Part shown: one piece after another, positions 12,400-24,427 of the stretch
Layout: every line of letters starts with the position of its first letter
Numbering within the stretch: position 1 is the first letter of the stretch
Origin: Liriodendron chinense
Lineage: Eukaryota; Streptophyta; Magnoliopsida; Magnoliales; Magnoliaceae
Assembly (NCBI GenBank): GCA_003013855.2
Contig: PVNU02002357.1
Location: forward strand, 434,001 to 498,000
Length of the DNA: 64,000 nucleotides
Direction of reading: 5' to 3'
Notes under the pieces: generated by a model
The model's database searches: none
Told to the model about the DNA's origin: nothing
Seen by the model: only the letters and a program-made list of their open reading frames with translations
Position numbers and translations under genes: made by a program

Positions 12400-13560
12400 A
12401 TTGTGTGTCCGACCTTGATATATGTGACTTATATCCACACCGCCCACCTGTTTTGAATACTGAAGGCATGATTTCAGAAATGAAGCACATCCAAAACTCA
12501 GGTGGACCATAGTACACAATAATCGTAATCAAAGGTTAAGAACTTATCATTGGGAACAAAAGTTTTGGATCAAACCCATATTTGCGTGGTCTCTCCATCC
12601 AGGTCTTAGTGACCTCATCAAGAGGTTGGATGGAAATTAAATATTCTGGTGGCCTCATGAAGTTTTTAATGGTGGGGATTCAATAACGACCGTTTCTTGT
12701 GGTGTAGTCGTCATAAGATTGGGATCTGCTTCATTTTTAGGATCATGCCCTAAAACGAGCTGTCAAAATGGATGGACGGTGCATGTGGATGTAAGGCAAT
12801 TACATGAAAGTGGCCGACAGTTAATGATCCACCTGACCTTGGCGGATCAGGATCCACCCAAAACGCCCCCGATTGCAGGACACGGATTTCTAGCCAAAGC
12901 CTTTCTCAGGAACTTCCTGCGCTCGCATGCTAGGTGGGGCCCAACGTGATGTTTGTGTGATATCCACCCCCACCCATCCGTTTTATAAGCTCAATTTAAT
13001 TAGGTCATGCAATTGAAATTGAGGTGGATCCAAAACTCAAGTGGGCCTAAAAGAGGACAACTTGGGGAAAGAAATGCCTATTGTTAAAACTTACTGTGGT
13101 CTCCACCTTGATGTTTTCATGCCATCCAAACCATTTATAAGGTCATTCCCACCAGTAATTATGAAGTGAAAGCACAAAATTAAAAATTACCCTGCTACAG
13201 AACTTTTGTAGCCGTTCAAATGTTTCTATGACGTTCATTGAAATGCAGGTTTTGGGCGATTAGAATGGGCCGAGTTAATTTCTGTCTTTAAAAATTTATA
13301 AATCCTTGTGCATGGGCTAGGTAGAGTTTTTTAGTTAGAGCCTGCCCGAAATTTATGGTTGTAATCTCTTCTTAGCAATAAATTCCCCACCTGTTCCAAA
13401 AAAAAAAAAAGAGAGAGAGAATGCCAACAGTTTTCTCTGGTGTGGCTTATTTGAGTTTTGGATTTGCCTTATTTAAAATCCTTTTTATTTATGCTCCTCA
13501 AGGACAGTTTGAGCATGAACAACATAAAATCCATCACATATAAACGTATATAAACGTATG
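12400..13560. repeat. Two fold-back units, the second interrupted
   Basis: Unit 1 (about 12400-12810) runs from TTATATCCACACCGCCCACC to ATGGATGGACGGTGCATGTGG. Unit 2 starts at about 12935 (GGGGCCCAACGTGATG), is interrupted at about 13180-13411, and resumes with TCTCTGGTGTGGCTTATTTGAG. No coding potential. Confidence 0.6.
13180..13411 (+). mobile_element. Possible poly(A)-tailed retroposon in a fold-back unit
   Basis: A segment unlike its surroundings ends in AATAAATTCCCCACCTGTTCC plus 13 adenines (to about 13411), interrupting an otherwise continuous fold-back repeat. A 3' adenine tail suggests a LINE, SINE or retrocopied transcript end. No clear TSD was found, so this is tentative. Confidence 0.35.
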
Positions 13561-13975
13561 GCTATCTTAATGACACGTGTAAAACTTCTTGCAATAAGAG
13601 AAAATAACAGCTAACGACATATCGAAGCGGCTCAAAAGTTTTTCCTGACCGTATGTATAATCATCATAATCTACAAAAACAAGTCCATCTGATCATATGT
13701 GGACCAATTAGACAATTTCTCATCAACGTTTATTTATTTATTTTTTGCATGTGGCCACCTTACAACGTATTAAGAATAGGATAGACGGTTCCAACCTTAC
13801 AACGAAGGAGGTAATTAGTAACCATCTAATATTGGAGTTGACACAGCGTATACTTATCACCCATGATTAAAAAAAAATAAAAAAAATAAATAAACAAAAA
13901 ACAAGAACCCTTCAAGAGAGGGTGGCTCCAAGGTTAGTACAAGGCGTGATACGTGCAACGAGGGGCTCTTTCATC

Positions 13976-15418
13976 CTAAGAAGAGTTGTAAAATCGTCGG
14001 TCATGTCCTGGGCCATCCCCATCAGCTGCAAGCCATTCAAACCTGTTTATCAGGTTGGCCAGGGTCAGAGCCACCTGAAGCTTGCCCAGCTCCATCCCTG
14101 CACAAATTCTCCTACCTGCCCCAAACGGAAGAAAAGACCGTTCCATGGCCATGCTAGCACTACGTGCATTTTCATTCAGGAACCGCTCTGGCATGAACCG
14201 TTCCGGCTCATCCCAGACCTTTGGATCGTGAAGGACAGCATATATATTTACTATAACAGCAGTACCCTTGTCGATCTTCAAACCTGTCAATGTGGTATCA
14301 TTCACCGTTTTGTGGGGGATGGCGAGCGGGGCGATTGGCTTCATCCGAAACACTTCACTCACTACAGCTTGAAGATATGGCATCTTGATCACTTGATCTA
14401 CATTCACCCTCTCTCTCTTTTGGTCTCCTCCGCTTACTTCTTTAAAGAGCTTCTCCTGAATTTCAGGATTTCGTATCAGGAATGCTAGAGCCCAAGCAGT
14501 CGCAGTCGATGTGCTATCGACAGAAAGCATGAACATCTCGAATAGAGTAAAGATGATGGTTTCCATCGGGTAGCCATGTGAGAGGAGGAAGTGCAAGTAG
14601 CAAGTGGTGCAAGGCGATTTGGATGATTGGTAGCGAGTGATTTCTGGTTGTACCATCGACACAATACCATCACGAATTTCAGCTGCTTGCCTGAATGGAC
14701 CGCGCAGGCCCGGGATGTGGCGAATGAAGGGGAAGGCATCGGCAAAGCGGGCAAGAGCGGATATGTTGATGACATCATCGATAAAGGGGTCTATGCCGAC
14801 GACGAATGCCTCGTTGTTGAAATCAGGGCCGAAACAAAGGCGTCCTACCACCCGTATTGTGTTGTGTCGAATGTGGACCAATGGGTGGACGATTCCGCCA
14901 TTGACCGCAGCTTGTTCATGGATGCTTTGTGTCAGGGCAAGGGCTTCGTTTTCTTGAGACAGAGTTTGCATGGAGATGGTTGATGGATTCATAGCATAGC
15001 CCTGGACACCTTTACGCAGGGATTGCCAGTATGGGCCGTGGTCGGAGGATAAAAGCGTCGTCCAGTTGGCAGTGATGTACTTAGACATGTAAGGGAGCAT
15101 ACGTGATGCATAGTCAGCGGACTTGTTTACAAGAACTTCCCAAGCTCCCTCAAGATCGCTTATGACAATCGTTGGTTTCATGCCTAACCACACTGTCATA
15201 ATCCCACCATACTTTTGGGACAGTTTGAATAAGGTGATGTGGATCAACTCGCCACCACCGCCAAGCTGGCGCAGGTTCTGATGCAGGTTCCCAATTATAG
15301 GCAGCTTGGGCGGCCCTGGCGGCAATTTCATTGTTGATTTTGGCCTTCGTAGTCTTTCCAGCACTACGAACATCACTCCCACCACCATGGAAACGACAAT
15401 CCACAAATTCATGTCCAT
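13976..15418 (-). CDS. CYP719: Cytochrome P450, CYP719-like; C-terminal frameshift
   Basis: Single-exon membrane P450. I chose the start at 15418 (MDMNLW...), 23 codons inside the longest open frame, because it begins directly at the hydrophobic anchor and lies ~50 bases from a TATA box. It encodes ~480 residues: anchor (5-20), PPGPP hinge (33-37), I-helix segment SVDSTS in place of the usual AGxxT (~299-305), ExxR as EVFR (~355-358), PERF region, and heme loop FLPFGAGRRICAG with the Cys ligand near 439. The I-helix, KPIAPLAIPHKT, YLHFLLS and ICAGMELGKLQ are hallmarks of CYP719, whose characterised members close methylenedioxy bridges in alkaloids or lignans; the substrate here is unknown. 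Near 14004-14013 the frame shifts: the neighbouring frame carries the expected tail (DFTTLLRMKEPLVARI) and would stop at 13912-13914. The result is a slightly damaged gene or a sequencing error; the heme domain is intact. Confidence 0.88.
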   Translation of the reverse strand: MDMNLWIVVSMVVGVMFVVLERLRRPKSTMKLPPGPPKLPIIGNLHQNLRQLGGGGELIHITLFKLSQKYGGIMTVWLGMKPTIVISDLEGAWEVLVNKSADYASRMLPYMSKYITANWTTLLSSDHGPYWQSLRKGVQGYAMNPSTISMQTLSQENEALALTQSIHEQAAVNGGIVHPLVHIRHNTIRVVGRLCFGPDFNNEAFVVGIDPFIDDVINISALARFADAFPFIRHIPGLRGPFRQAAEIRDGIVSMVQPEITRYQSSKSPCTTCYLHFLLSHGYPMETIIFTLFEMFMLSVDSTSTATAWALAFLIRNPEIQEKLFKEVSGGDQKRERVNVDQVIKMPYLQAVVSEVFRMKPIAPLAIPHKTVNDTTLTGLKIDKGTAVIVNIYAVLHDPKVWDEPERFMPERFLNENARSASMAMERSFLPFGAGRRICAGMELGKLQVALTLANLINRFEWLAADGDGPGHDRRFYNSS

Positions 15419-15468
15419 TTCTCTCTTACTTTCTCTGGGGTAGTTTTTCTTTGAACTCTCTCCTCTCC

Positions 15469-15476
15469 TTTTATAG
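15469..15476 (-). promoter_or_regulatory. TATA box of the P450
   Basis: The minus strand reads TATAAAAG about 51 bases upstream of the chosen ATG (15418), followed by pyrimidine/purine-biased leader sequence. Spacing fits a short 5' UTR of 20-25 bases. Confidence 0.7.
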
Positions 15477-15666
15477 GCCAACTGCATGGAATCCCGTAAG
15501 GGCCTACGCTCGTGTCTGAATTTTTAATAATTTAAAAAATAGAAGTGGCTGTTTACACTCCACGTGAAAAAACACGACAGTCCAAGCGTTCCAAACTGCT
15601 GGCCTATAGACCGACTTGATTTCTCTCACCAAGTTTGTACAGCTCACGATATAACCTTTGACTCGT

Positions 15667-17582
15667 CTGTGGTGAAGGCGGGCGCGGATTAGGTACTTCC
15701 CCCGCAGGCTAGCTCTCTGAGGGCCACCGTGATATATGGATTGTATCCACACCGTCCATGCATTTTTCCATGTCATTTTCGGGCATAGTACAAAAAATTA
15801 GGCACATCTAAAGTTTAAGTGGGCCACACCACAGTAAGAAGCGGTGCTAATGATTTTTACCGTTGAAACCTTTCTAGGGCCTACCGTGATGTTTATTTGC
15901 CATCCAATCTGTTCATAAGATCATCGAGACCTGGATGAAGGTAAAACACAAATATCAGCTTGATCCAAAACTTCCTGTGGGACCGAAGAAGTTTTCAACG
16001 GTTAGCCTTTAATCTTCATTTCATTGTCCAATTGAGTTTGGATCTGCCCCATTTTGGGCTCATAGCCTGAAATGAGATGGAAAGCGGAATGGACGGTGTG
16101 GATAAAATCCATACATCATGGTGGCCCTCATAGCCCTAGCCTGTCTCGAGCTCGGGACAGGCGGGGGAAGTACCTAAACCGCGCCCGGTGAAGGCACGGA
16201 AATATACAGTGCCGTCTATTCTCATTAGTCCGACGTCAGCTAACACAACAAGCCGATTTTCTCTGTCACGTATGGATTGCGTGCTACACAACTCCGCTTT
16301 TAGCACGTGGAATTTCTCTGGGCCTCACCAAGACTTATCTGTTATATCTGCACTTTCCATCAATTTTTCCACATTGTTCTAAAGCATAAGGCAAAAAACG
16401 AGGCACATCCAAGGCTCAGTGGACCATACAACAGAAAGCATGGGATTGAACAAGAAACCTTGAAACCTTCCTACGTTCCACTGTTAGGTTTTTTATTTTA
16501 TTTATTATTTTTATTCTGTTAATGTTAGTCATGGAATGCACCCACCATGTTAGCTGGTCAACACACCCACCTGATTAGTCACACCCTGCACCCACCCACC
16601 TGGGGTTAGTGTTTCTCCTTAGCACTTGAGCCTAGGACCTGTTGTTGAAATGCTGGGCGTCTTTCAGGTGGGCTCTAGACACAACCGTGAGGCTTATTTT
16701 CCATCTAACCTCTGCATAAGATCACTTGGACGAAGGAAAACACAAACATGAACTTGATTAGAATCGTCTATGACCCCAAGAAGTTTTCAATGGTAGGTGT
16801 TCAATTCCCACTCTTTCTTGTCGTTTGGACCACTTAAGCCCTGGATCTGACTCGTTTTAGGCCACGTGGCTAAAAGGTATGAAAAAACTGGATGGACGGT
16901 GTGGATATAATACATACATCATGATGGCCCTATGGAAGTTCCACATTTCAATAGCTGCATTGGAAATTTATGGAGGCCCATGATGATTTATTTCTTAGAT
17001 CCACACCGTCCATATATTTTTTCAGATCTTTCAACGTTCTACGCCTAAAAATAAGGAAGTTCAAAAGCTCAAGTGAAACACACCATAGAAAACAGTGGAA
17101 TTGATACTACCGTCGAAAACTTATTACGGCCACAGACAGCTGTGATCAAGCAGATATTTGTTTTGTACCTTCATCTAGGTATGGGTGGCCTTATGAACAG
17201 GTTAGAATAAAAAAAAAAGAAAAGAAAAAAAAAGAGGTTAGATGCCAGATAAAGCCTCACGCTTGGCCTTAGAAAGGTTTCAACCACATTTGTGTAATCC
17301 CCACTGCTTTCTTTGATGTGGTCCACTTGAGCTTTGGATGTACCTCATTTTTTGAATCATGCTCTAAACCTATCTGAAAAAATTGATAGCCGGTGTGGAT
17401 GTAACTCAAAGGTCACGGTGAGGGATGGTGAAGCTTCCACACGTTGAAAGTAATTGTGCTATGTAGCACCGCAATGTACTGCGAAGAGACAGATTTGGGG
17501 TATTTTGCGAGCAGGAGATATCGGAAATGATGTGGGTCGAATGAGAATCGCCGGCACTGAATTACCTGTGCTTTCAACATAG
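15667..17582. mobile_element. Long-TIR composite element, copy 2, with nested MITE
   Basis: Its left end CTGTGGTGAAGGCAC and right end (reverse complement CTATGTTGAAAGCAC) match the ends of 7941-9139. The left arm is split by the MITE at 15680-16186. The interior contains two fold-back units in the same order as the first copy. A third copy, right part only, ends near 20536. Confidence 0.6.
15680..16186. mobile_element. MITE with 9-bp TSD (Mutator-type), fold-back interior
   Basis: Flanked by identical GGTGAAGGC at 15671-15679 and 16187-16195. TIRs are GGGCGCGGATTAGGTACTTC..., one mismatch over 26 bases. The interior is a standard fold-back unit (GTGGGCCACACCA half, then GGACGGTGTGGATAAAATCC half). 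A 9-bp TSD with long TIRs points to Mutator-like mobilisation. It sits about 200 bases upstream of the P450 TATA box. Confidence 0.9.
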
Positions 17583-18193
17583 ACGAGTATAGCTTGTTGG
17601 TAGAGATATGCTTCATCCACGGCAGGACCCACAATTTGGACCGTCTGAGTACGCGTAGAGTGCCACATGTTAGAAGATGAGTTATCACCATTTTTTATTT
17701 CGATTTCTCTCAGTATCTAAGGCTCAAGTGAGCCACGCTACAGGAAACAGTGGGAATTGGCCACTACCGTTGAAAGCTTCTTAGAACAAAGAAGGCTCTA
17801 ATCAAGCTGATATCTGTGTTTTCCCTTCATCTAGGTCAGCCTTACCTTATGAAGAGGTCAGATATATGGTGAATAAACCTTATGGTAGATCTTAGGAAGG
17901 TTTCAATGGTAGTCATTCAATCCCTCTCTTTTCTATGGTGTGGTCGAGTTGACCTTTGGATGTGCCTAATTTTTGGGCTCATGCTCTAAAATGATTTGAA
18001 AATTTTAATGGACGGTCAGGATGTAACACATAAATCATAGTGAAGCTAGGGAAGTTCCATACATGAAAAGTTGTATTGTGTAGTATGTAACTTATTTGTG
18101 AGAAAGAAAATGGGTCTGTTTTGTGAGCTGCTGTCTTCGACAATGACAAGTACTAGTGAGAAGGGACGGGATAGGAATTCCCTGTCTAAGAAC
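15788..18193. repeat. Recent ~2.4-kb direct duplication, copy A
   Basis: Nearly identical in order and sequence to 18713-21146 at an offset of about 2926 to 2953 bases. Begins at GTACAAAAAATTAGGCAC and ends at CTGTCTAAGAAC. Includes most of the 15680 MITE with its right TSD copy and the composite element. No genes. Confidence 0.88.
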
Positions 18194-18712
18194 AAGACAA
18201 TCTGCATGCAATATGAAGGGCACAGGCAAATTAAACAGCGCCCCCCCCAAATAGATTGCATGCTTACTACACAACACATTTTTTAACTTGTGAAAATTAT
18301 TATAGAGCACAAGCCCAAAAATGAGGCACATCAAACGCTCAAATGGACCACACCATAGAAAGCAGCGGGGATTGAATGACTACCATTGAAACCTTCCTAG
18401 GGTCCACCGTGAAGTTTATTTTCCATCTAACCTCTTCACAAGGTTACACAAATATAGATGAAGGGAATGCACAAATATCAACTTGAATAGAGCCTTCTGT
18501 TGCCCTCAAAAGTTTTCAAACATATGCATCCAATTCCCACTATTTCCTGAAGCATGCCTACTTGGGACTTGGATCTACCTCATTTTTAATCTCATGCCTT
18601 AAAATGATATGGAAAAATGGATGGACGGTGTGGATTTTACACATACATCTTAATGGGCCCCATAGAAGTTCCATATATTAACACCTTCGGTTTTCTTCTT
18701 CTCTTCCTCATA
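18194..18712. repeat. Spacer between duplication copies: partial fold-back unit
   Basis: Holds a truncated fold-back unit (about 18300-18660, ending ATGGATGGACGGTGTGGAT) preceded by an unrelated stretch with a C8 run at 18241-18248. Not matched at the corresponding place after copy B. Confidence 0.6.
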
Positions 18713-21146
18713 TGTACAAAAAATTAGGCACATCTAAAGTTTAAGTGGGCCACACCACAGTAAGAGGCGGTGCTAATGATTTTTACTGTTGAAACCTTCC
18801 TAGGGCCTACTGTGATGTTTATTTGCCATCCAATCTGTTCATAAGATCATAGAGACCTGGATGAAGGTAAAACATAAATATCAGCTTGATCCAAAACTTC
18901 TTGTGGGACCGAAGAAGTTTTCAACGGTCAACCTTTAATCTTCATTTCATTGTCCAATTGAGTTTGGATCTGCCCCATTTTGGGCTCATAGCCTGAAATG
19001 AGATGGAAAACGGAATGGACGGTGTGGATAAAATCCATACATCATGGTGGCCCTCATAGCCCTAGCCTGTCTCGAGCTCGGGACAGGCGGGGGAAGTACC
19101 TAATCCGCGCCCGGTGAAGGCACGGAAAAATTCAGTGCCGTCTATTCTCATTAGTCCGACGTCAGCTCACACAACAAGCCGATTTTCTCTCTCCCGTATG
19201 GATTGCGTGCTACATAACTCCGCTTTTAGCATGTAGAATTTGTCTGGAACTCACCATGACTTATCTGTTATATCTTCACTGTTCATCAATTTTTTTTTCA
19301 GATTACTCTAAAGCATAAGGCAAAAAATGAGGCACATCCAAAGCTCAAGTGGACAATACAACAGAAAGCATGGGATTGAACAAGTAACTTTGAAACCTTC
19401 CTACGTTCCACTGTTAGGTTTTTTATTTTATTTTTTATTTTTATTTTTTTAAGGTTAGTCATGGAATGCACCCACCATGTTAGCTGGTCAACACACCCAC
19501 CTGATTAGTCACACCCTGTACCCACCCACCAGTGGGGTTAGTGTTTCTCCTTAGCACTTGAACCTAAGACCTGTTGTTGAAATGCTAGGCTTCTTTTAGC
19601 TGGGCTAGCAGGCTAGACACCACTGTGAGGCTTATCTTCCATCTAATTTCTTCGTAAGGTCACTTGGACCTTGACGAAGGAAAACACAGGAAAACACAAA
19701 CATGAACTTGATTAGAATCGTCTATGACCCCAAGAAGTTTTCAATGGTAGGTGTTCAATTGCCACTCTTTCTTGTCGTTTGGACCACTTAAGCCCTGGAT
19801 CTGACTCGTTTTAGGCCACGTAGCTAAAAGGTATGAAAAAACTGAATGGACGGTGTGGATATAATACATACATCATGATGGCCCCATGGAAGTTCCACAT
19901 TTCAATAGCTGCATTGGAAACTTACGGAGGCCCATGATGATTTATTTCTTAGATCCACACCGTCCATATATTTTTTCAGATCTTTCCAGATTCTAAGCCT
20001 AAAAATAAGGAAGTTCCAAAGCTCAAGTGAAACACACCATAGAAAACAGTGGAATTGATACTACCGTTGAAAACTTATTAGGGCCACAGACAACTGTGAT
20101 CAAGCAGATATTTGTTTTGTACCTTCATCTAGGTATGGGCGGCCTTGTGAACAGGTTAGAATAAAAAAAAAGAAAAAAAAGAAAAAAAGAGGTTGGATGC
20201 CAGATAAAGCCTCATGCTTGGCCTTAGGAAGGTTTCAACCACAGTTTGTGTAATCCCACTGCTTTTTTTGATGTGGTCCACTTGAGCTTTGGATGTACCT
20301 CATTTTTGGAATCATGCTCTAAACCTATCTGAAAAAATTGATAGCCGGTGTGGATGTAACTCAAAGGTCACGGTGAGGGATGGTGAAGTTCCACACGTTG
20401 AAAGTATTGTGCTATGTGGCACCGGAATGTACTGCGAAGAGACAGATTTAGGGAATTTTACGAGCAGGAGATACCGGAAATGATGGGGGTCGAATGAGAA
20501 TCGCCGGCACTGAAATTACCTGTGCTTTCAACATAGACGAGTATAGCTTGTTGGTAGAGATATGCTTCATCCACGCAGGACCCACAATTTGGACCGTCTG
20601 AGCACGCGTAGAGTGCCACATGTTAGAAGATGAGTTATCACCATTTTTTATTTCGATTTCTCTCAGTATCTAAGGCTCAAGTGAGCCACGCTATAGGAAA
20701 CAGTGGGAATTGGCCACTACCGTTGAAAGCTTATTAGAACAAAGAAGGCTCTAATCAAGCTGATATCTGTGTTTTCCCTTCATCTAGGTCAGCCTTACCT
20801 TATGAAGAGGTCAGATATATGGTGAATAAACCTCACGGTAGATCCTAGGAAGGTTTCAATGGTAGTCATTCAATCCCTCTTCTTTCTATGGTGTGGTCCA
20901 TTTGACCTTTGGATGTGCCTAATTTTTGGGCTCATGCTCTAAAATGATTTGAAAAATTTAATGGACGGTCAGGATGTAACACATAAATCATAGTGGAGCT
21001 AGAGAAGTTCCATACATGAAAAGTTGTATTGTATAGTATGTAACTTACTTGTGAGAAAGAAGATGGGTGTGTTTTGTGAGCTGGTATCTTCCACAATGAC
21101 AAGTACTAATGAGAAGGGACGGGATAGGACTTCTCTGTCTAAGAAC
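18713..21146. repeat. Recent ~2.4-kb direct duplication, copy B
   Basis: Collinear with 15788-18193. It starts inside the MITE (left TIR missing) and carries the same right end and TSD copy (GGTGAAGGC near 19113-19122), so the duplication postdates the MITE insertion. It ends exactly where copy X' begins. Confidence 0.88.
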
Positions 21147-22329
21147 GTCAGCTCACGAAGCACTCCTCTTTTCTCTCTCGGTAGTGGATTGTGTACTATA
21201 CTACTCAACTGTTAACGTGTGGAGCTTCTATGGACCACACTATGATTTTTATATTAGATCCACACCGTCTATCAACTTTTTCATATTATTCTAGAGAATG
21301 AGCCCAAAAATGAGGTGCATCCAAAACACAATTGGACCACACCACAAAAAGTAGAGGTGATTAAACAACAAACGTTGAAACCTTCCTAAGTTCCACTGTA
21401 AGGTGACACTGACATGGATGAAGGGAAGACACAAATATCAACTTGATTAGTGGCCTTTGTGTCCCTAAGAAGTTTTCAACAGTAGACTTCCAATTCCCAC
21501 TTTGTCTTGTAGTGTGGTCCACTTGAGCCTTTGATCTGCCTAGTTTTTTTTGTCTCATGTCATAAAAGTATGGAAAAATGAATGGACGGTGTGGATTTAA
21601 TACATAAATCATGATGGGGCCACGGAAGTTCCATGTGTCAGCACTATCATTTTCTTCTCTCTCCAGCCACTGAATATCTTGGCGGGTGAAATTTAAGTGG
21701 ACCCCACGACATCCATTTTTCACATCATTCTAAGATATGAAGCAGAAGGCCATGATCAAATAGATAATTGTGTTTTACCTTTCGTCTGAGTATGGGTGGC
21801 CTTATAAACAGGCTAGATTGGAAATAAGCCTCATGGTTGGCCATAGGAAAGTTTCAATGGTTGTTTGTTTAATCCCAATTGCTTTTTGTGGTGTGGTCCA
21901 CTTGAGATTTGGATGTTACTCATTTTTAGAGTTGTGCTCTAAATTTATCTGGAAACATTTAGAGACGGTATAGATATAACACAAAAATCATGGTGGGCCC
22001 GGACACTTTCCACATGTTAAAAATTCTCGTTTAAAAGGCAATCTATTTGGGAGAGATTCCATCTTTTGTGAGCTGGAGTCGACGGAGATGATGCGTACCA
22101 ATATGAGAAGCACCCGCACTAGAATTTCTGTGCTTTCAACAAAGACGATTCACATTCTTTCATAAAAACAAGCATTTGTGGAATTTTCGGCAAATTTATT
22201 TATTTATTTTTACATGAGCACTCACACCACCACAAGGTGGCTTTTTTATACCACAATGGTACCCTGGTTTGTTTAATTGGAGGAAGATGTTTCCTTCCTC
22301 CCCTTTCCACCACAAATCCACTGCATGTA

Positions 22330-23460
22330 GAGGTGGCAATGGGTCGGGTCGGGTCGGGTCGGGTCGGGTTGGGTCAAGTTCAGGTCGGGTCGTTTCCACC
22401 TCAACCCTAAACCGACCCAAATTGAATTCGGATTGAATTTTCCCAACCCTTACCTAACCCAAATTAAATCGGGTCGGGTGAGGTTGACTTGCATTTTAAT
22501 CATCAACTAACTAATTTGTAGATTAAACTAGATGCATAACGGCTTCTTGCAGTAGCTTCCTCTCTCTTTATCTCGTGCGGCTGAAAAAAGCACTCTCTTT
22601 GCAACCTGCTGTTAGGGTTTTCGAAAGAGAAATTTTATAATGACTTTTTAAAATGCATCGAAAGAGAATGGTGCTTGATACTCCTGTATGTGAAACTTAT
22701 TGAAATTAACATTTAATATTTCATCCGAACCATCCAATTAATGTCCAACAATTCTATTTTTATTTTTCGACCCGCTAACCCAACTGGTAGATGCCTGGGC
22801 GTTTCAACTGTTGGTCTCGAGTTTGAAACTCACTAACCCCACCATTGGGTGAGAGCATCGTGTGACTGACCGGGTGGGTGCGTTGTGCATCTAACAAGGT
22901 GTGTGCGTTGCATGACTAACCGAAAAAAAAAAATAAAAAAATCAACAAGATCATTTGATATTTAATTTTTTAAATTGTTAAATTGTGGTCACAATTATTG
23001 AAATGGAACCATTTGATCCTTTCATTTTAATTGTCCAATAAATTCCTATCAACAATCAACCAAATATAACCATTAAGATAATTTTATTAATTTATTTTAT
23101 GGACCATTAGCTACCATTTCAGTTCTCCAATAAATGAGCATGAGAAATTAAAAAAAAAAAATCTCATGATATTTTAGTTCTACATGTTATAAAATGTGAT
23201 TATTAGTGTGCACATGCTTATTAAATTGATAGACATGCGGACCATTCCCAGCAGTGTGTGAGAAAAAAACACTATATTATTTAACTCATAAGAAAATCAA
23301 TATATAATAGTCTACTTAACCCTTATTTGATTCGGGTCGGGTCGGGTCAGGTCGGGTCACCTTCAACTCTAATCCGACCCATAAAAATCCGAGTCAGGTC
23401 GGTCAAATTTGGGTCAAGTTTTCCAACCCTGAACTTGAAAAAAACCGGATCGAATCGGGT
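22330..23460. mobile_element. GGGTC-rich insertion in X', probable hAT-like
   Basis: Starts TAGAGGTGGCAATGGGTCGGG with five or more tandem GGGTC units and ends after another GGGTCGGGTC stretch (23335-23460). It is absent from the corresponding place in copy X. The matching right TIR was not found, so the end is approximate and the class inferred from the TAGAGGTG-type start. Confidence 0.5.
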
Positions 23461-24427
23461 TATAATGTACACGTGTAGTGTTCCCTTTTTATAACTTTTA
23501 ATGTACACGTGTAGTGTTCCAGTTGTCTTATATAATTGTTATGTTCTTATCCTAATACATGTGTACCCTACACGTACTATAGCCACACATCATCCTATGG
23601 GTGTGTACTATTCAAACCACCCTTGCTTTTTGCAGCACACTATGAAAAAAAAACAAAAACAAAACAAAAAGGCCTCAAATTTTTGCTGGTTCTTCCAGAC
23701 AACGGGACCCGCCATTCTAACAAATTCATTGATCATATTTCATGAACACAGAAAAGGAGAAGCCCAAAACGTACATCGAATCCTTTTCCATGAATAAATG
23801 GTACCATGTGTGCTTGACCTGACCTGCTGATGGCTGCAGCTGACTTGATCCGGTGAGATAAATGACTCCGAAACGTGGAAAGAATGAAATTTGAATGGTG
23901 TACCACATGCTTGACAAGCACCTCCTAGTAGGCGCCGTGGCTTGACCCACTGATGGCCGCAGCTTAACCTGCTGAGATAAACGACTCTAAACAAGGGGAA
24001 AAGCTAACGTTGAGTGTACGCCAAGAGGAAGACAAAGTGCATGAGACCCTTTTGCATGAATAAAATGATTCCACGTATTTGACCCACTAATGGCTGCCGC
24101 TTTGTTTGACCCGGGAAGATAACTAACTTTAAACCACGGAAGGAAAGAATGAACATTGAGTTGTGGACCATTCTCATTTTCTCCTTACTATTTGTTACTT
24201 GTATACAGCTAATCCACTCTCATGCATGCCCATTGAATAGAGCTGGACCATCTCACAGGATATAGTGGTGATTGAATACCCGCCATCTAACCTGTTCATA
24301 AGCTCACACAGACCTGGATATAGGGAAAACACAAATATCAGCTTGATCCAAAAACTGTGGCCCCAAGCAGTAATAGTACTATAGACCTGCAATTCCCACT
24401 ATTTTCGGAGTGTGGATCAAGCTAGTC

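Noticed and set aside
13922..14488. 188-codon plus-strand open frame
   Set aside because: It is antisense to the P450 and has no recognisable domain; the minus frame explains it.
22340..22380. GGGTC/GGGTT runs as interstitial telomere sequence
   Set aside because: The plant telomere unit is TTTAGGG; these pentamers belong to hAT-like element interiors.
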